Source: Haplosporangium gracile (Eukaryota > Mortierellomycota > Mortierellomycetes > Mortierellales > Mortierellaceae). From it: DNA of 21,806 bases. This document shows, one piece after another, positions 1 through 10,033 of this stretch. The notes below the pieces were generated by a model. The model made no database searches. It was not told the origin of the DNA and saw nothing but the letters and a program-made list of their open reading frames with translations. Each line of letters begins with the position of its first letter. Positions within the stretch are counted from its first letter, which is position 1. The stretch is from NCBI GenBank assembly GCA_015499985.1, contig JAAAUF010000493.1:8978-30783 (forward strand), given 5' to 3'. The position numbers and the translations under genes were made by a program.

Positions 1-55
1 TTTCTTTCTTTCTTTCTTTCTTTCTTCTCCTTCTTCTTCTTCTCTCTTTCTTTAC
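1..55. repeat. (TTTC)n / CT-rich microsatellite at left edge
   Basis: About six TTTC units (1-24) are followed by TTC and CT units to about position 55. The tract lies just upstream of SER1. It may be part of the pyrimidine-rich promoter or leader that precedes most plus-strand genes here, and it also forms the left edge of the window. Confidence 0.9.
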
Positions 56-173
56 GCAGCACTCACACACGACTCCCACCACCTCCCTCACGACTCAAGT
101 CAAGCACACTAAGCCGTCAAGCTAACACACACACCCATTCACCAACCCACCCAACCCACCAACAACCAACACC

Positions 174-1481
174 ATGGCAGCAGCAGCAGCACCAGGACAC
201 AAATGGAATTTCGGAGCCGGCCCCGCAATGATCCCTCGCCCGGTCCTCGAACGCGCTCAGTCCGAGTTCCTCAACTACCAATCCACCGGCCTCTCTCTCA
301 TGGAACTCTCCCACCGTTCCCAACCCTACGAAGACCTCAACAACAAGGCCCAAGCACAACTCCGTCAACTCTTGAAGGTCCCTGACAACTACAAGATTGC
401 CTTTATGCAGGGAGGCGGACATACCCAGTTTGCGGCTGTGGTTTATAACCTTATCGCATGGAGGCATCATCAAAACGGTACCAAGGGCGATTGGCGAGAG
501 ATTCCAGTCGATTATGCCGTGACAGGATCTTGGTCTGCCAAGGCTGTGGAGGAGGCCAAGAGACTCGGGGCTAATGTGAGGGTTGTGTGTGATGCCAAGA
601 AGGTTCTTGGTGCGTACACTGGAATCCCTGCCGAATCGACTTGGGCGACTTCTGACCCCCAAGGTCCTACCCGTCAAGCTGACGCCGCGGCGGGTCAAAA
701 GCCTGCTTACTTGTACTACTGCGACAACGAAACCGTCAACGGCGTCGAGTTCCCTTACGTTCCCTCCCTTCACGACCCCTCGGTCCCCTTGGTCTGTGAC
801 ATGTCGTCCAACATCCTCTCCCGCCCCGTCGATATCTCGAAATTCGGTATCATCTATGCAGGCGCACAGAAGAATATCGGACCCGCCGGTGTGTCGGTTG
901 TCATTATCCGGGAGGACCTGTTGCAGACCAGCGAGTTGAAGGATGGACTTCAGCCTGTGGCGTTGATGATGGATTACAAGACGGTGGTCAAGAATAACTC
1001 GCTCTACAATACCCCACCCATGTTTGCGATCTACATCTCGTCCCTTGTCTTTGATTGGCTTCTTGACGCCTCTGCCCAGCGCGTCCAGGATGGGGATGCT
1101 TCCATCTACCCTCACAGCACTTTTGTCGGAGTCGAGGCTGCGCAGGTCAGGAACGAACGCAAGGCCGCAAAGCTCTACAAAGCCCTGGAGGACTCACGCT
1201 TCTGCAGGATCGTCGTTCAAGATAAGGCCGCGCGTTCAAAGATGAACATCCCCTTCAGGATATCCGCGACTCCCAAGGGCGATTCCAGCGCAGTCGTTGA
1301 CAAGAAGAAGGATGAAGAGATGGAGGCCGCGTTTGTGGCTCAGGCCGAGGCGAAGGGTCTGTTGCAATTGGCGGGCCATCGTTCGGTCGGTGGAATTCGT
1401 GCCTCGATCTATAACGCCATGACCGAGGAGGGTGTTGATGTCTTGATCGCCTACCTCAAGGAGTTCGAGAGCCAGTACTAA
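174..1481 (+). CDS. SER1: Phosphoserine aminotransferase (SER1/PSAT1/SerC family)
   Basis: This is a single-exon gene of 435 residues. The family is a PLP enzyme that converts 3-phosphohydroxypyruvate and glutamate to phosphoserine and 2-oxoglutarate, the second step of cytosolic serine synthesis. Visible signatures are the N-terminal NFGAGPA motif (residues 12-18), the GGGHTQF cofactor loop (80-86), a TGSW tryptophan that stacks on the PLP ring (W120), DMSSN with the pyridine-nitrogen aspartate (D209), the PLP-binding lysine in GAQKNIGPAG (K233), and the C-terminal HRSVGGIRAS segment with two arginines (403, 409). It is longer than the 360-395 residues usual for the family. The extra length is in loops around residues 150-176 and 355-385 and in an Ala-rich N-terminus. 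The start is the first ATG after a CACA/CT-rich leader and has a good context (ACACCATGG). An AATAAA lies 130 nt after the stop. All key residues are present, so it should be active. Confidence 0.97.
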   Translation: MAAAAAPGHKWNFGAGPAMIPRPVLERAQSEFLNYQSTGLSLMELSHRSQPYEDLNNKAQAQLRQLLKVPDNYKIAFMQGGGHTQFAAVVYNLIAWRHHQNGTKGDWREIPVDYAVTGSWSAKAVEEAKRLGANVRVVCDAKKVLGAYTGIPAESTWATSDPQGPTRQADAAAGQKPAYLYYCDNETVNGVEFPYVPSLHDPSVPLVCDMSSNILSRPVDISKFGIIYAGAQKNIGPAGVSVVIIREDLLQTSELKDGLQPVALMMDYKTVVKNNSLYNTPPMFAIYISSLVFDWLLDASAQRVQDGDASIYPHSTFVGVEAAQVRNERKAAKLYKALEDSRFCRIVVQDKAARSKMNIPFRISATPKGDSSAVVDKKKDEEMEAAFVAQAEAKGLLQLAGHRSVGGIRASIYNAMTEEGVDVLIAYLKEFESQY

Positions 1482-1610
1482 ATGATGGGAACAGGAGCAG
1501 GAATAGCAGCAGAACAAGGATAAGGACAGGGATAAGGGCAAGGATCGATTCGGCGTATCTCGGACCCCCACACTCCTATATCACGCCTTTTTGGATATAT
1601 TCACCGGTCA

Positions 1611-1616
1611 AATAAA
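1611..1616 (+). terminator. Probable polyadenylation signal of SER1
   Basis: AATAAA lies about 130 nt after the SER1 stop codon, inside the 272-bp convergent gap between SER1 and the P4-ATPase. No equally clear AATAAA is visible on the minus strand for the ATPase in this gap. Confidence 0.55.
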
Positions 1617-1753
1617 TGCGTATCATTCACATGCAAAAACGTACCATCATGTACAAGAGAAAAACAGAAAAACTGCTTTATGAGAAAATAACAAGAAAAG
1701 ACAATGGATAAATAACAACTATAAATACAAAAGAAGAGCTTGAAGAAACTCTC

Positions 1754-4700
1754 TTACTGGCGACCAATGCTGGCCTTCTCGTCTCCATGAGAAGCAAGTC
1801 CCTGAGCAACAACTCCAACCATCTCGTTCTCATCCTCCTCCTCCTCTTCTTCTTCCTCCTCCTCTTCCTCCTCATAATCAGGCGCAGAAGAATCTTGGGG
1901 GGCCTGACGAGCTGCTGTGGAGCGGGAATCTACCATAGCCTCCTGATCCTCTAAATCATCCCTCTTCTTGCCCTTTCCACTACCAAGACTACCAAGGCCA
2001 CCATTTGAACCATCATCACCCTGAGGACTCCCGGATGCAGCCGCATTCGCCAACTGCCGCTGCTTCATCTTGGCCAACCGCTGGTCCTCCTGAATAATCT
2101 GGGCGTCCGAGGGGAAGTATTGTCGCATCACATAGGCAATCGTATAATCGGGTAACAGACACCCGACCGGGATCACAAGTAGACCCAGGTAATATAACGG
2201 CATCGAGTGCATCGCCGCAAAGACCCCCGGTTCCAACATTCCAACTACCTCGAGTCCGATGAAGACCACCATATAACCCGCCATACTGATCCCCAATGCC
2301 AAAAAGATGGGCATCGTGTAGTGCGAGATCATGAGGAGCATCTTGAGAGTGACAGTGATCAGGACCAAGGATCCTGCAAAGAAGCTGACCATTGAAATGT
2401 CCATTGTTTCCGACGCCCCATTAACCACTCCATGCTGCAGCGATCCATAAATACCCCCAAATAATGCTATTGAAATTAAGTAGAAAAAAAAAAAAGATAA
2501 ACGCCAGTTAGTATGTGTTACTCATCTTGTGGCACCAGATGACAGTTGAAAAAAACGAAGGTGAGCTTTCTTACCTCCAGAGTGCCAGAAGGAGGCAATG
2601 CCCCATCCGGCCATGGTCAGGGTATTCCAGTACAATCCATCCTTGACAGCCTTGTACAGCTTAGGGTACTGTCCAATACTCTCCTCCTCCACATCCTTCT
2701 CAAAGCATGCCGTGGTGATGGGTAAAAGCGCCGTAAAGACCATATTCCACAAGGTCAAAAAGTTCTCGTCATAGAGCGCCCCACCAGACCAACCGTTCAT
2801 GAAACCAAACCAGAACTGGACCGTGATCAGACAAATCGACTTGTAGAACGAGAAAAAGATAATCTTGCTCATCCTCAGGTACGAGTACCGTCCGTGGATC
2901 GTTAACAGTCGTTTCAAGTTCTTGAACTGCTTGAAACTGAAATCGGACGAACGCGCTGCCTGGGCGCCCTCCATACCCTCGATACCGACACCGACGTGGG
3001 CAGCCTGGATCATCGAGATGTCGTTGGCTCCGTCGCCGATCGCAAGCGTCACCTTGTGCAGCTTCTTGCGGACAAGCTTGACCACCAGCGCCTTTTGCAA
3101 AGGTGTCACACGACAGCAGATGACCTATTAGTTATTTAAATTTCATCCATTTGTCAGAGCAGCTCACAAAAAAAAAAAAGAAGTTTCACAAATAGACGTG
3201 ATTACCACACACAACATAGCTCTAAATGCAAAGTTCGCTTACCGAATGGCAGTTTGTTCCGACGCGGAGGAACATATCCTCAAGGATCTCATTGCCAAGG
3301 ACAAACGCCAAGCTTTCGCCATTGACCACAAGCGCATACCGATCCCTCTCGGGAAGCTCAATGCCGACCTTGCCTGAAGACTCATAATCCTGCCAGAACC
3401 TCTCCTCATCCCGCTCGCGCTCCTTGATCTTCTCAACAAAGTATTCCAGAACCAGGCGGCAGTCGCGCTCGACCTTGACATTCAGGACCAGAATCTTCAT
3501 CGCAGGCGAAATCAAACGAGACGAAATTCCAATGTTGATCGCCGTCTCCTGCTTGTCTCCAGTCAACAGCCAGATCTTGATGTCGGCATCCATCAGGTAC
3601 TCGATCGTCTCGGGCACCTGGTCCTGAAGACGATCCTCAATCGCGGTACATCCCAACAATCGCAGACGTCCCTCAATCGACTCGCAGGCAACCCGGATCA
3701 GCTCCTCGCGATCATCAGATCCGTCCTCGCCATCGCCAATATGGCACTCAGCCTTGGTGTACTTTTCATCAAAGATCCGGTACTCTTCAGGGCTGAGTGG
3801 ACGCCAGGCCAGCATCAATGTACGCAAACCAGCAATCGAGAATCGGTGAACCGTCGAGTTGAGTTGGCGGACCATGAGGGGATCATTCTCGATATTGTCC
3901 GCACGGGCCAGGATGACGTTGTCGGCGCCCTTGCAGAAGAGCTGGATTCCTTGAGGAGTGTCGATGATGACCGACATGCACTTGCGGTCCGAAGTAAACT
4001 CGAGAACCTTGAGGACCGTGTACGTCTCCGTAACAATTCCAAAGATCTCTACCGTGACAGAGTCCTTGGTCTTGGCCTTCAGAACCACTCCGTTGTCTCT
4101 CAGGGCCTCCAGCAGTGCCGACTCGTCTGGTGACTGAGCTTCGTACAAAAGCTCGCCTGTCCTGGAATCCTCGCAGGGCAAGACAGCGTGGCAGACCGCA
4201 ATATTGCGACAAAAAGCCATCAACAAGTCGTACTCCTCATCGCTGATCGAAGGGTCGCGCATCCGTTGTCCCAGACTGCCTGGTTGCTGGAGATCATGGA
4301 AGGTCCGACCACCGATATGCCACTTGGACAGCTTCATGACGTTTCGGGTCAACGTACCAGTCTTATCCGAAAAGATGTACTCCACCGCGCCAAGATCCTC
4401 GTTCAAATTCGAGTTGCGAACGTGCATCCTGGTCCAGTTCTTGGGAGCCTTCTTCTTCTTGCGCAAGAGTCTCAAGGGTCCACGTTTCCAGATCTTCTTG
4501 GTTGGCGGCTTGGCATTCTTGGCGAGTGCGATGGGTGTTGTCGCCTCAGAGGCAGTTCGAGAGGCCCTGATACGCTTGAGAGGCGCACCAATAGGGTCAT
4601 CTTTCTGCTCCAACGCCAACTCTTCCTGTTCGGCTTGACTGAGAGGACCGTCGTTGTAACTGCGCATTTCTTCATCCCAGATCATCCAGAGCGCCTGCAC

Positions 4701-7700
4701 GACACGACACAGTTCTACCGAGATGAAAACCGAGATAGGAATGACAAAGGTGTAGACGACATAAAAGTTCATCAACTGGCCAACAAAGATGCGGGCATCG
4801 GTGGGGCTCGCTCCAAACTCGGCTCCGGTCTGAGTCGTGTACCAAGCCAGGGGGGCGCGCAAGTAGGTCGAGTGGGTTCCGACATAGGCAAAACACATGG
4901 ACGAGATTAGGAGGAAAGCGTTGAAGACAAAAATGGCAACAATCATGCGGTTCAGGCGGGTCTCCATGGTCGAGAACTTAAGGCCAGTGTTCTTGAGGTT
5001 GCGCATCATTTTGGTGTCGACTCCAGCATAGAGGACCACTCCGTAGACCCACTCGGTATTCTTGAGCCATGATCCTCGAAGAACCACGTTGGTCATGGTC
5101 ACTGGTGCAACCTCATCCTGCGGTTGCTGTGGCTGCTTGGATCGTGGTACACTGCCTCGGGGAATGACATTATTTCCTGAAGTCGCAAGGGATTTGAGGC
5201 TGTTGTCGCTGGTGCCTCTAGTCATACCCGAATCGTACTTGGTCGAATTAGCCTTCTCATTGATCCTGGAGCTGACTGCTGGTCCTGTTGAAGATTCCTC
5301 GCGCAAGGTCTCATAATTGTACTCTGGACCCTCATAGTGCAGCTTGATTCTGCCATCCAATCTCGACAGTCGCTCGTTAGGCATCTCCGTGGTAATCTTG
5401 CCGACGATATGAGAGATTTGCTCGACTTGTGTCCATCCAGCTGAAAGTGTCAAGGCGGCTTTGCGCTTCAGGTTGGTCTCGCCATCGAGTTCAGAGGTCT
5501 CGACAAAACAGGCGCCCTCATCCATGGATGTCGAAAGGAGGACGACGTCAGCGGGGATCTTGTCGTTCTTGCAGATCTTGAGCACATCGCCTGGGCGAAT
5601 ATCCTTGCTCTTGATCGGGATCAGCTCGCCCTGCTTGACCAACGTGCATTCCAGACTGTTAGATCTCTTGTCTTGTTGGTACCGGCGCTATTCGCGAGAA
5701 GAAGGAGACATACACGTGTTTAGTCTATACTCTTTTTTCTGTTGCCCACTTGTATACATAATATTTAGTCAGCAAATAATAAAATTTACATAGTCTTCGA
5801 GTGCATCCTTAACGGCGGTGATGGTGAGCACAAGGGTCAAGGGGAGAATCTCGGTGACGGGAGAGAGCGAGGGTTCTGCGCAGACAAAGACAGCGGCACA
5901 CAAGAAGTAGATGTTGTAAAAACGTTTGAACTATTGTTATGGAGAAAGAATGAAAAGGAAGGGAAGTCGGGTTAGTCTGAATTGTGCGGAGAGAAAAAAA
6001 AATCGACAAACAATAACAGAGACGCGCGTCGCTTCGGCGAACAAGTTTAACCCGCACACACGCGACCATGAGATGCGCAATTGAACAGAATCAGGCACAA
6101 ACATGCACCGTGCGCAGACAAGGGCAAACAGGAAACAGGGGGAAAAAAAAAAAAACGATAAAAGCCCATACACGCAAATTCACTCGTCATTTCAGGGTCG
6201 ATCGAATTCTGAGAAGCTTTCCATACTTCCTTCCTATTTTTTCCAGTGGATGCAGTGGTATTCGAGCTTCCCTGTCTCTGCTCTCTTATCCGTAAAAACT
6301 TGTCCCCTGCTGCTCCCTGCTCTTACTTGTTCTTCTTCTCAAACCGGTGCGATGACATGTGTATTATGCAGACTATTGCAGATAAAGAGTACTGGTTTTT
6401 TTTTTTTTTTGTTTTTTCGTCCCTGGAAACCTAATTTACCGGGCCCGCTGTTCGTATTTCGTTTAATCAGTTTTGCCGACAACCAGTTCATTCAAAGTGA
6501 AACTACGGTTGATCGGAGATCTCTTCCCATTTTTTTTAGACATACTGCTCACCACCCACTACTTATTATCATGCTGGCGTCCGTCTCTTCACACCGCAAA
6601 CAGCTTAATGCAAAAAAGAAATGGTAAAAATAAAGACAAAAAATCTCACTTTACCTGGAACAGGAGGTTGACGGGCAAAAAGGTCAGCAACGTGTATTTG
6701 GTAGTCTTGATGTTGTTGGTCGGGTACTTGTAGCGAGGCTTTCTTGTCTGAGGGTCCAAATCACGGCCAGGAAATCCAGATCGAAGAACTTTGCGGATTC
6801 GCCCCCACGCCGTATGATCATATCGCATGGCCTCCTCCTTGGCCGGATCAGGGGCCATATTGAACTCGACCTCATAAAACTCTTGCCGATTCTCATCGTT
6901 CGATCCGTCACCCATGGTCCGGTTGGGATCAAAGGATCGGATACTCGGAGCAATACTCGACCCTGCAAACTGCAACAGGTTTGTCAGACGATAATCAAAG
7001 AACGACGATCGAATGCCCGATCCATTGCCCAGATTGGCACTGCTCTGCATCGGGTTGTTAATTCTCATAGGGTTATTCTCCTGGCCAGCAAATGAGGCCT
7101 CGCCCGGAGACTGGTTTAATTGATGGACCGATGCTGGGCGGGAAGGAGGAACGAATGCTTTGGACGAGAAGGGCAGACGGAACCGAGAACTGAGTGTAGC
7201 AGGAGGAGTTGCATTGATACCACCTGCTGGGGTGTTGGGATTGGCCAAATTGAGTGCAGAGGAGGAGGCTGACATGGGAGGAAGGGGTGTTCCTGAACGA
7301 GAGGATGGACCAGATGCTGAGGGGGGGATAAGCCCAGTACCGATTCCCATAGATGAGAGGGCGAGATAGTCTGTCGCAGAGGTCGCATTGGCCTTCAAAA
7401 ATTCGCTCATCGTCTTCTCGTTGGTGTTACTACTGCTGTGACCAGCTTGTTCTGAGAGTGCTGTCGCTGTTGAGGACTGGGATGTGGGTGTGGGTTGGCC
7501 CTGCTCGTTCTCCTGTTGTTGTTGTTGTTGCTGCTGCTCCAACTCTTGTTGTTCTGCAGCGTCGGCAGCGGCGGCAGCTTCCGAGATGTCGGGAATAATG
7601 AGGTTCAGGATCTGGTAGGCTGACACAATCTTATCCTCTTCTTCATCATGGTGCTGATGAAGGTCTTCTGTGGAGTCGGCTTGGTCTGAGCTGTGGTGAG

Positions 7701-8655
7701 CGTCCTCGTCGTGGACCATGATGTCTGGGATGACAGGATCCCATGTATCGATGCTCTGAGGTGGGCCCTTGTCGAGGGAGAGGTCGAGTTGTGTGCGCAT
7801 ATGATCGGCCTCCTGCTCCTCATGCTGGATCGACTTTTTCCGGAACGAGTTGCTAGAAAGCACAGGTGCTGCACTCCCACTTCTTGGACGACCCTGTACG
7901 GGCGCTGCCAGTGTTGAAGATGATGAAGGTGACGTGGAAGAGGAAGAGGTCGATGTAGGAGCAGGTATACTTGATGGAGATGGGGGCACGAGGAGTGAGA
8001 GATTGGCAGGTCGAGGAGAGGTGATAGAGCCGCTTCTGGGTCGTCCGCCAGAGGAGGTGGAGCTGAAGGTTGAGTGTGAGGTGACATGACGCAACTTTGA
8101 GGGTGCTGTCAGTGTTGACGATCCGCTCCTTGATACTGACTGTGAGTGTGGTGATAGTGAGGACGATGCTGATGACGATGAGGATGACGCTGGTGGTGAA
8201 ATAGAGGTAGGGGGTGCGGCCAGATCGTCCGGTAATACTTCGAGCCTAAGCGACGAAGACGTTGCTGGGGCTCTGGAGGAAAGGTGTGCCATTGGTAGTG
8301 ATCCGCTACGTGGTCGCGTGTTGAGGTGATTGTTGGCGGTAACAGGAGTAAGGGATCTGCTTGGTGAAGGTGTGGCCATAGAAGAGGAGGGACCAGGGTA
8401 TGAACGTGGTGACGGTGAAGTCGAAGGGGGCACAAGGGAAGTGGGAGACTGGGTTAATTGAGAGGAAGAGGCAGCCAACTGGGAGCTGTCAGGGGGAGGA
8501 ATGGACAGGGATAGGGGGGAAGAGTGATGAAAGAGAGGACTTGGTAAAGAAGAAGAAGAAGAAGAAGTGGAAGAAGTAGTTGAGATGGAAGAGAAAGGAG
8601 GAGGGGCGGTGGGGTCAGGGACCGAAGAAGGAGGTGTTGTTCCTGATGAAGTCAT
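1754..8655 (-). CDS. P4-type ATPase (phospholipid flippase) with long disordered N-terminus, five exons
   Basis: The proposed CDS is complement(join(1754..2466, 2575..3124, 3243..5687, 5790..5930, 6655..8655)), 5850 nt and 1949 residues, with all junctions in frame at GT/AG sites. P4-ATPases flip phospholipids from the outer to the cytosolic leaflet at plasma, Golgi and endosomal membranes. Visible signatures are the KTTKYTLLTFLP entry to TM1 (about 645-656), the A-domain DGET (782-785), PISV in TM4, the phosphorylation motif DKTGTLT (D1155), an N-domain KGA, the hinge TGDKQETAINI, GDGAND (from G1559), the FYK lysine of TM5 and six C-terminal membrane segments. Residues 1 to about 570 are Ser/Pro/Thr-rich with an eight-Gln run (374-381). 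The C-terminal tail carries about 13 consecutive Glu. The core resembles the Dnf1/2 or ATP10 group more than Drs2 or Neo1, but class and substrate are uncertain. ATG 8655 is the first methionine of the frame; an upstream non-coding exon cannot be excluded. Confidence 0.95.
5931..6654 (-). other. Intron 1 of the P4-ATPase gene (724 nt)
   Basis: The donor GTAAAG follows the codon for Q667 and the acceptor ends in CAATAG. Joining the flanking exons restores the conserved first membrane region (NLLFQ then FKRFYNIYFL) without gap or insertion. The other three introns are 102, 118 and 108 nt, so this one is about seven times longer. It holds pyrimidine tracts, a run of about 16 T near 6400 and no exon I can recognise. 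Confidence 0.9.
8541..8577. repeat. GAA/GTA-type trinucleotide tract within the flippase coding sequence
   Basis: A run of GAA triplets on the plus strand encodes a Ser-rich block near the flippase N-terminus on the minus strand (about residues 27-38). Together with the Gln and Glu runs, it shows that triplet repeats have expanded inside this gene. Confidence 0.7.
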
Positions 8656-8778
8656 TGTGAGGGATTGAAAGTTGGTGTGACGAGAGGAAACGAAGGCGAA
8701 GAAGACGAGGAAGAGGACGAATTACAATAGAAAGAAGAAAATCGACGACGCAGAGAGCCTGGGTCTGACTTGTGTAAT

Positions 8779-8817
8779 GGGTTGGGATTGGGTTGAGTTG
8801 GGTTGGGTTGGGTTGGG
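8779..8817 (+). repeat. GGGTT-type G-run array, potential G-quadruplex
   Basis: Seven GGG runs lie within 39 nt. The last four are spaced by exactly TT (8800-8817, GGGTTGGGTTGGGTTGGG). The array is about 125-160 bp upstream of the flippase ATG. Because that gene is on the minus strand, the G-rich strand is its template strand and any leader RNA would be C-rich. The unit resembles TTAGGG-type telomere repeats but lacks the A, so I do not call it telomeric. Confidence 0.8.
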
Positions 8818-9434
8818 CGGTGAGAATGAATTGGGAGCCAGGAACAGATATGAAAAAAAGTGTAATATATAAAAGAACCCCAAGGCGCAAAGGGTAATAG
8901 AAATAAGAAGGGCTCACACTCCACTTCTTCTCTTTCACTTTCTCACTCTCCTGCCTGTCGCAAGGGTAGTAGTAGTTCTTGTCTTGTTGCCTTGGCTTGT
9001 CACTCGAGGAGAGGGCACTCACTCTAACTTGTAGTTGTTGTTATTATTGTTTAAGGTGATGAACAAAGGGGAAGAAAGAAAGAATGAGAGAGTTAGCAGG
9101 CTGATCGCAATCTAGTCCAAGTTGCTAAAGAGCCACACGGACAGGGACACACGGTGCAGGAAAGGGGCGAAGGAGAGAGTTACTGGAGAGATGAGAGTGT
9201 TGTGTGCTGTGTATGTTGGGTCGCAAACGTACCGATTGTTGGTTGAGATGAAATGAGTGATCTTCTTTAGTCCGTCGAGGGATGGACGACTAGAAGTGAG
9301 AGTGTATTTAATAAAAGGGGAAAAGAGAGAGAAAGAGCCAGGTCCGGTGTGAGGGCAGCTCCCGGGTCGGAATCGGAATCACTTTTTGCTGCCTGTTGTT
9401 GACTGTAGGAATGAGAATGAGATGGGAAAACGAA

Positions 9435-9456
9435 GTTGTTGTTGTTGTTGTTGTTG
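9435..9456. repeat. (GTT)n microsatellite
   Basis: About seven perfect GTT units lie in the flippase upstream region. Confidence 0.9.
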
Positions 9457-9540
9457 GATGGTAAGAAGGGTGTGATTGTGAGAGAGTAAAAAGAGAGATA
9501 GCGTAGGTGAAAATGAAATAATACAAAAATGATATGAGCG

Positions 9541-9565
<25 letters not shown>
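9541..9565. repeat. Poly-A run (25 nt)
   Basis: Twenty-five consecutive A on the plus strand read as poly-T on the strand of the downstream flippase gene. This may be a nucleosome-depleting dA:dT tract. Its length is also prone to sequencing error. Confidence 0.9.
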
Positions 9566-9571
<6 letters not shown>

Positions 9572-9965
9572 GCTAAAGGGGAAGGGAAGAATGGATGAAA
9601 ATATATACAACGATGGTGGTGTGTCCGGGTGAAGAAGAAGAATAAGAAGAGGAGTCAAGATGCGAATAAAAGAATAAAGGAAAGAGACGGAGATGAAAAA
9701 AAGGAAAGAGAGTCCCGAGGTCAGTGAAGGAAGGGGAAAAGAGTAGCCAGCCAACTGCGAGGAACGATACGAGGAAGGAGGAAGGGATGAGCACAGGGCA
9801 AGTGTGAAGAAAAAAAGAGAAGGGAGGAGAGAGGCACACCCCAGGATAGGATCAACAAGATAGAAATAGGCTTAGGCAGAGTGAAGGTGAAGGAAGGCAG
9901 AGGGTGGACCAAGAAGGAGAAGAAGGGATGGGCCAAGTCATACTTGAACAAAGAAAAACCTAGGG

Positions 9966-9993
9966 GAGAGAGAGAGAGAGAGAGAGAGAGAGA
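9966..9993. repeat. (GA)14 microsatellite
   Basis: Fourteen perfect GA units, read as CT on the minus strand, lie in the far-upstream region of the flippase. Confidence 0.9.
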
Positions 9994-10014
9994 ACAATGA
10001 GACGTGCACACACC

Positions 10015-10033
10015 AAAAAAAAAAAAAAAAAAA
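10015..10033. repeat. Poly-A run (19 nt)
   Basis: Nineteen consecutive A lie close to the (GA)14 tract. Confidence 0.9.

Noticed and set aside
117..1115. 332-codon open frame on the minus strand opposite SER1
   Set aside because: It is fully antisense to a well-supported SER1 gene. Its protein has no recognisable domain and ends in odd Cys/Gly/Trp-rich sequence. C-ending codon bias of the sense gene removes stops from this antisense frame.
6103..6627. 174-codon open frame on the plus strand inside flippase intron 1
   Set aside because: It is low-complexity (Phe/Ser/Lys-rich), antisense to the intron and lacks any domain. I do not call a nested gene.
8800..8817. Interstitial telomere
   Set aside because: The unit is GGGTT without the A of TTAGGG. 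It is only a few copies long and lies between genes, so there is no basis for calling it telomeric.
8615..9022. Minus-strand open frame overlapping the flippase start, considered as an upstream coding exon
   Set aside because: It begins at a GTG codon, not ATG, and is in a different frame from the flippase. No good acceptor was found just before 8655.
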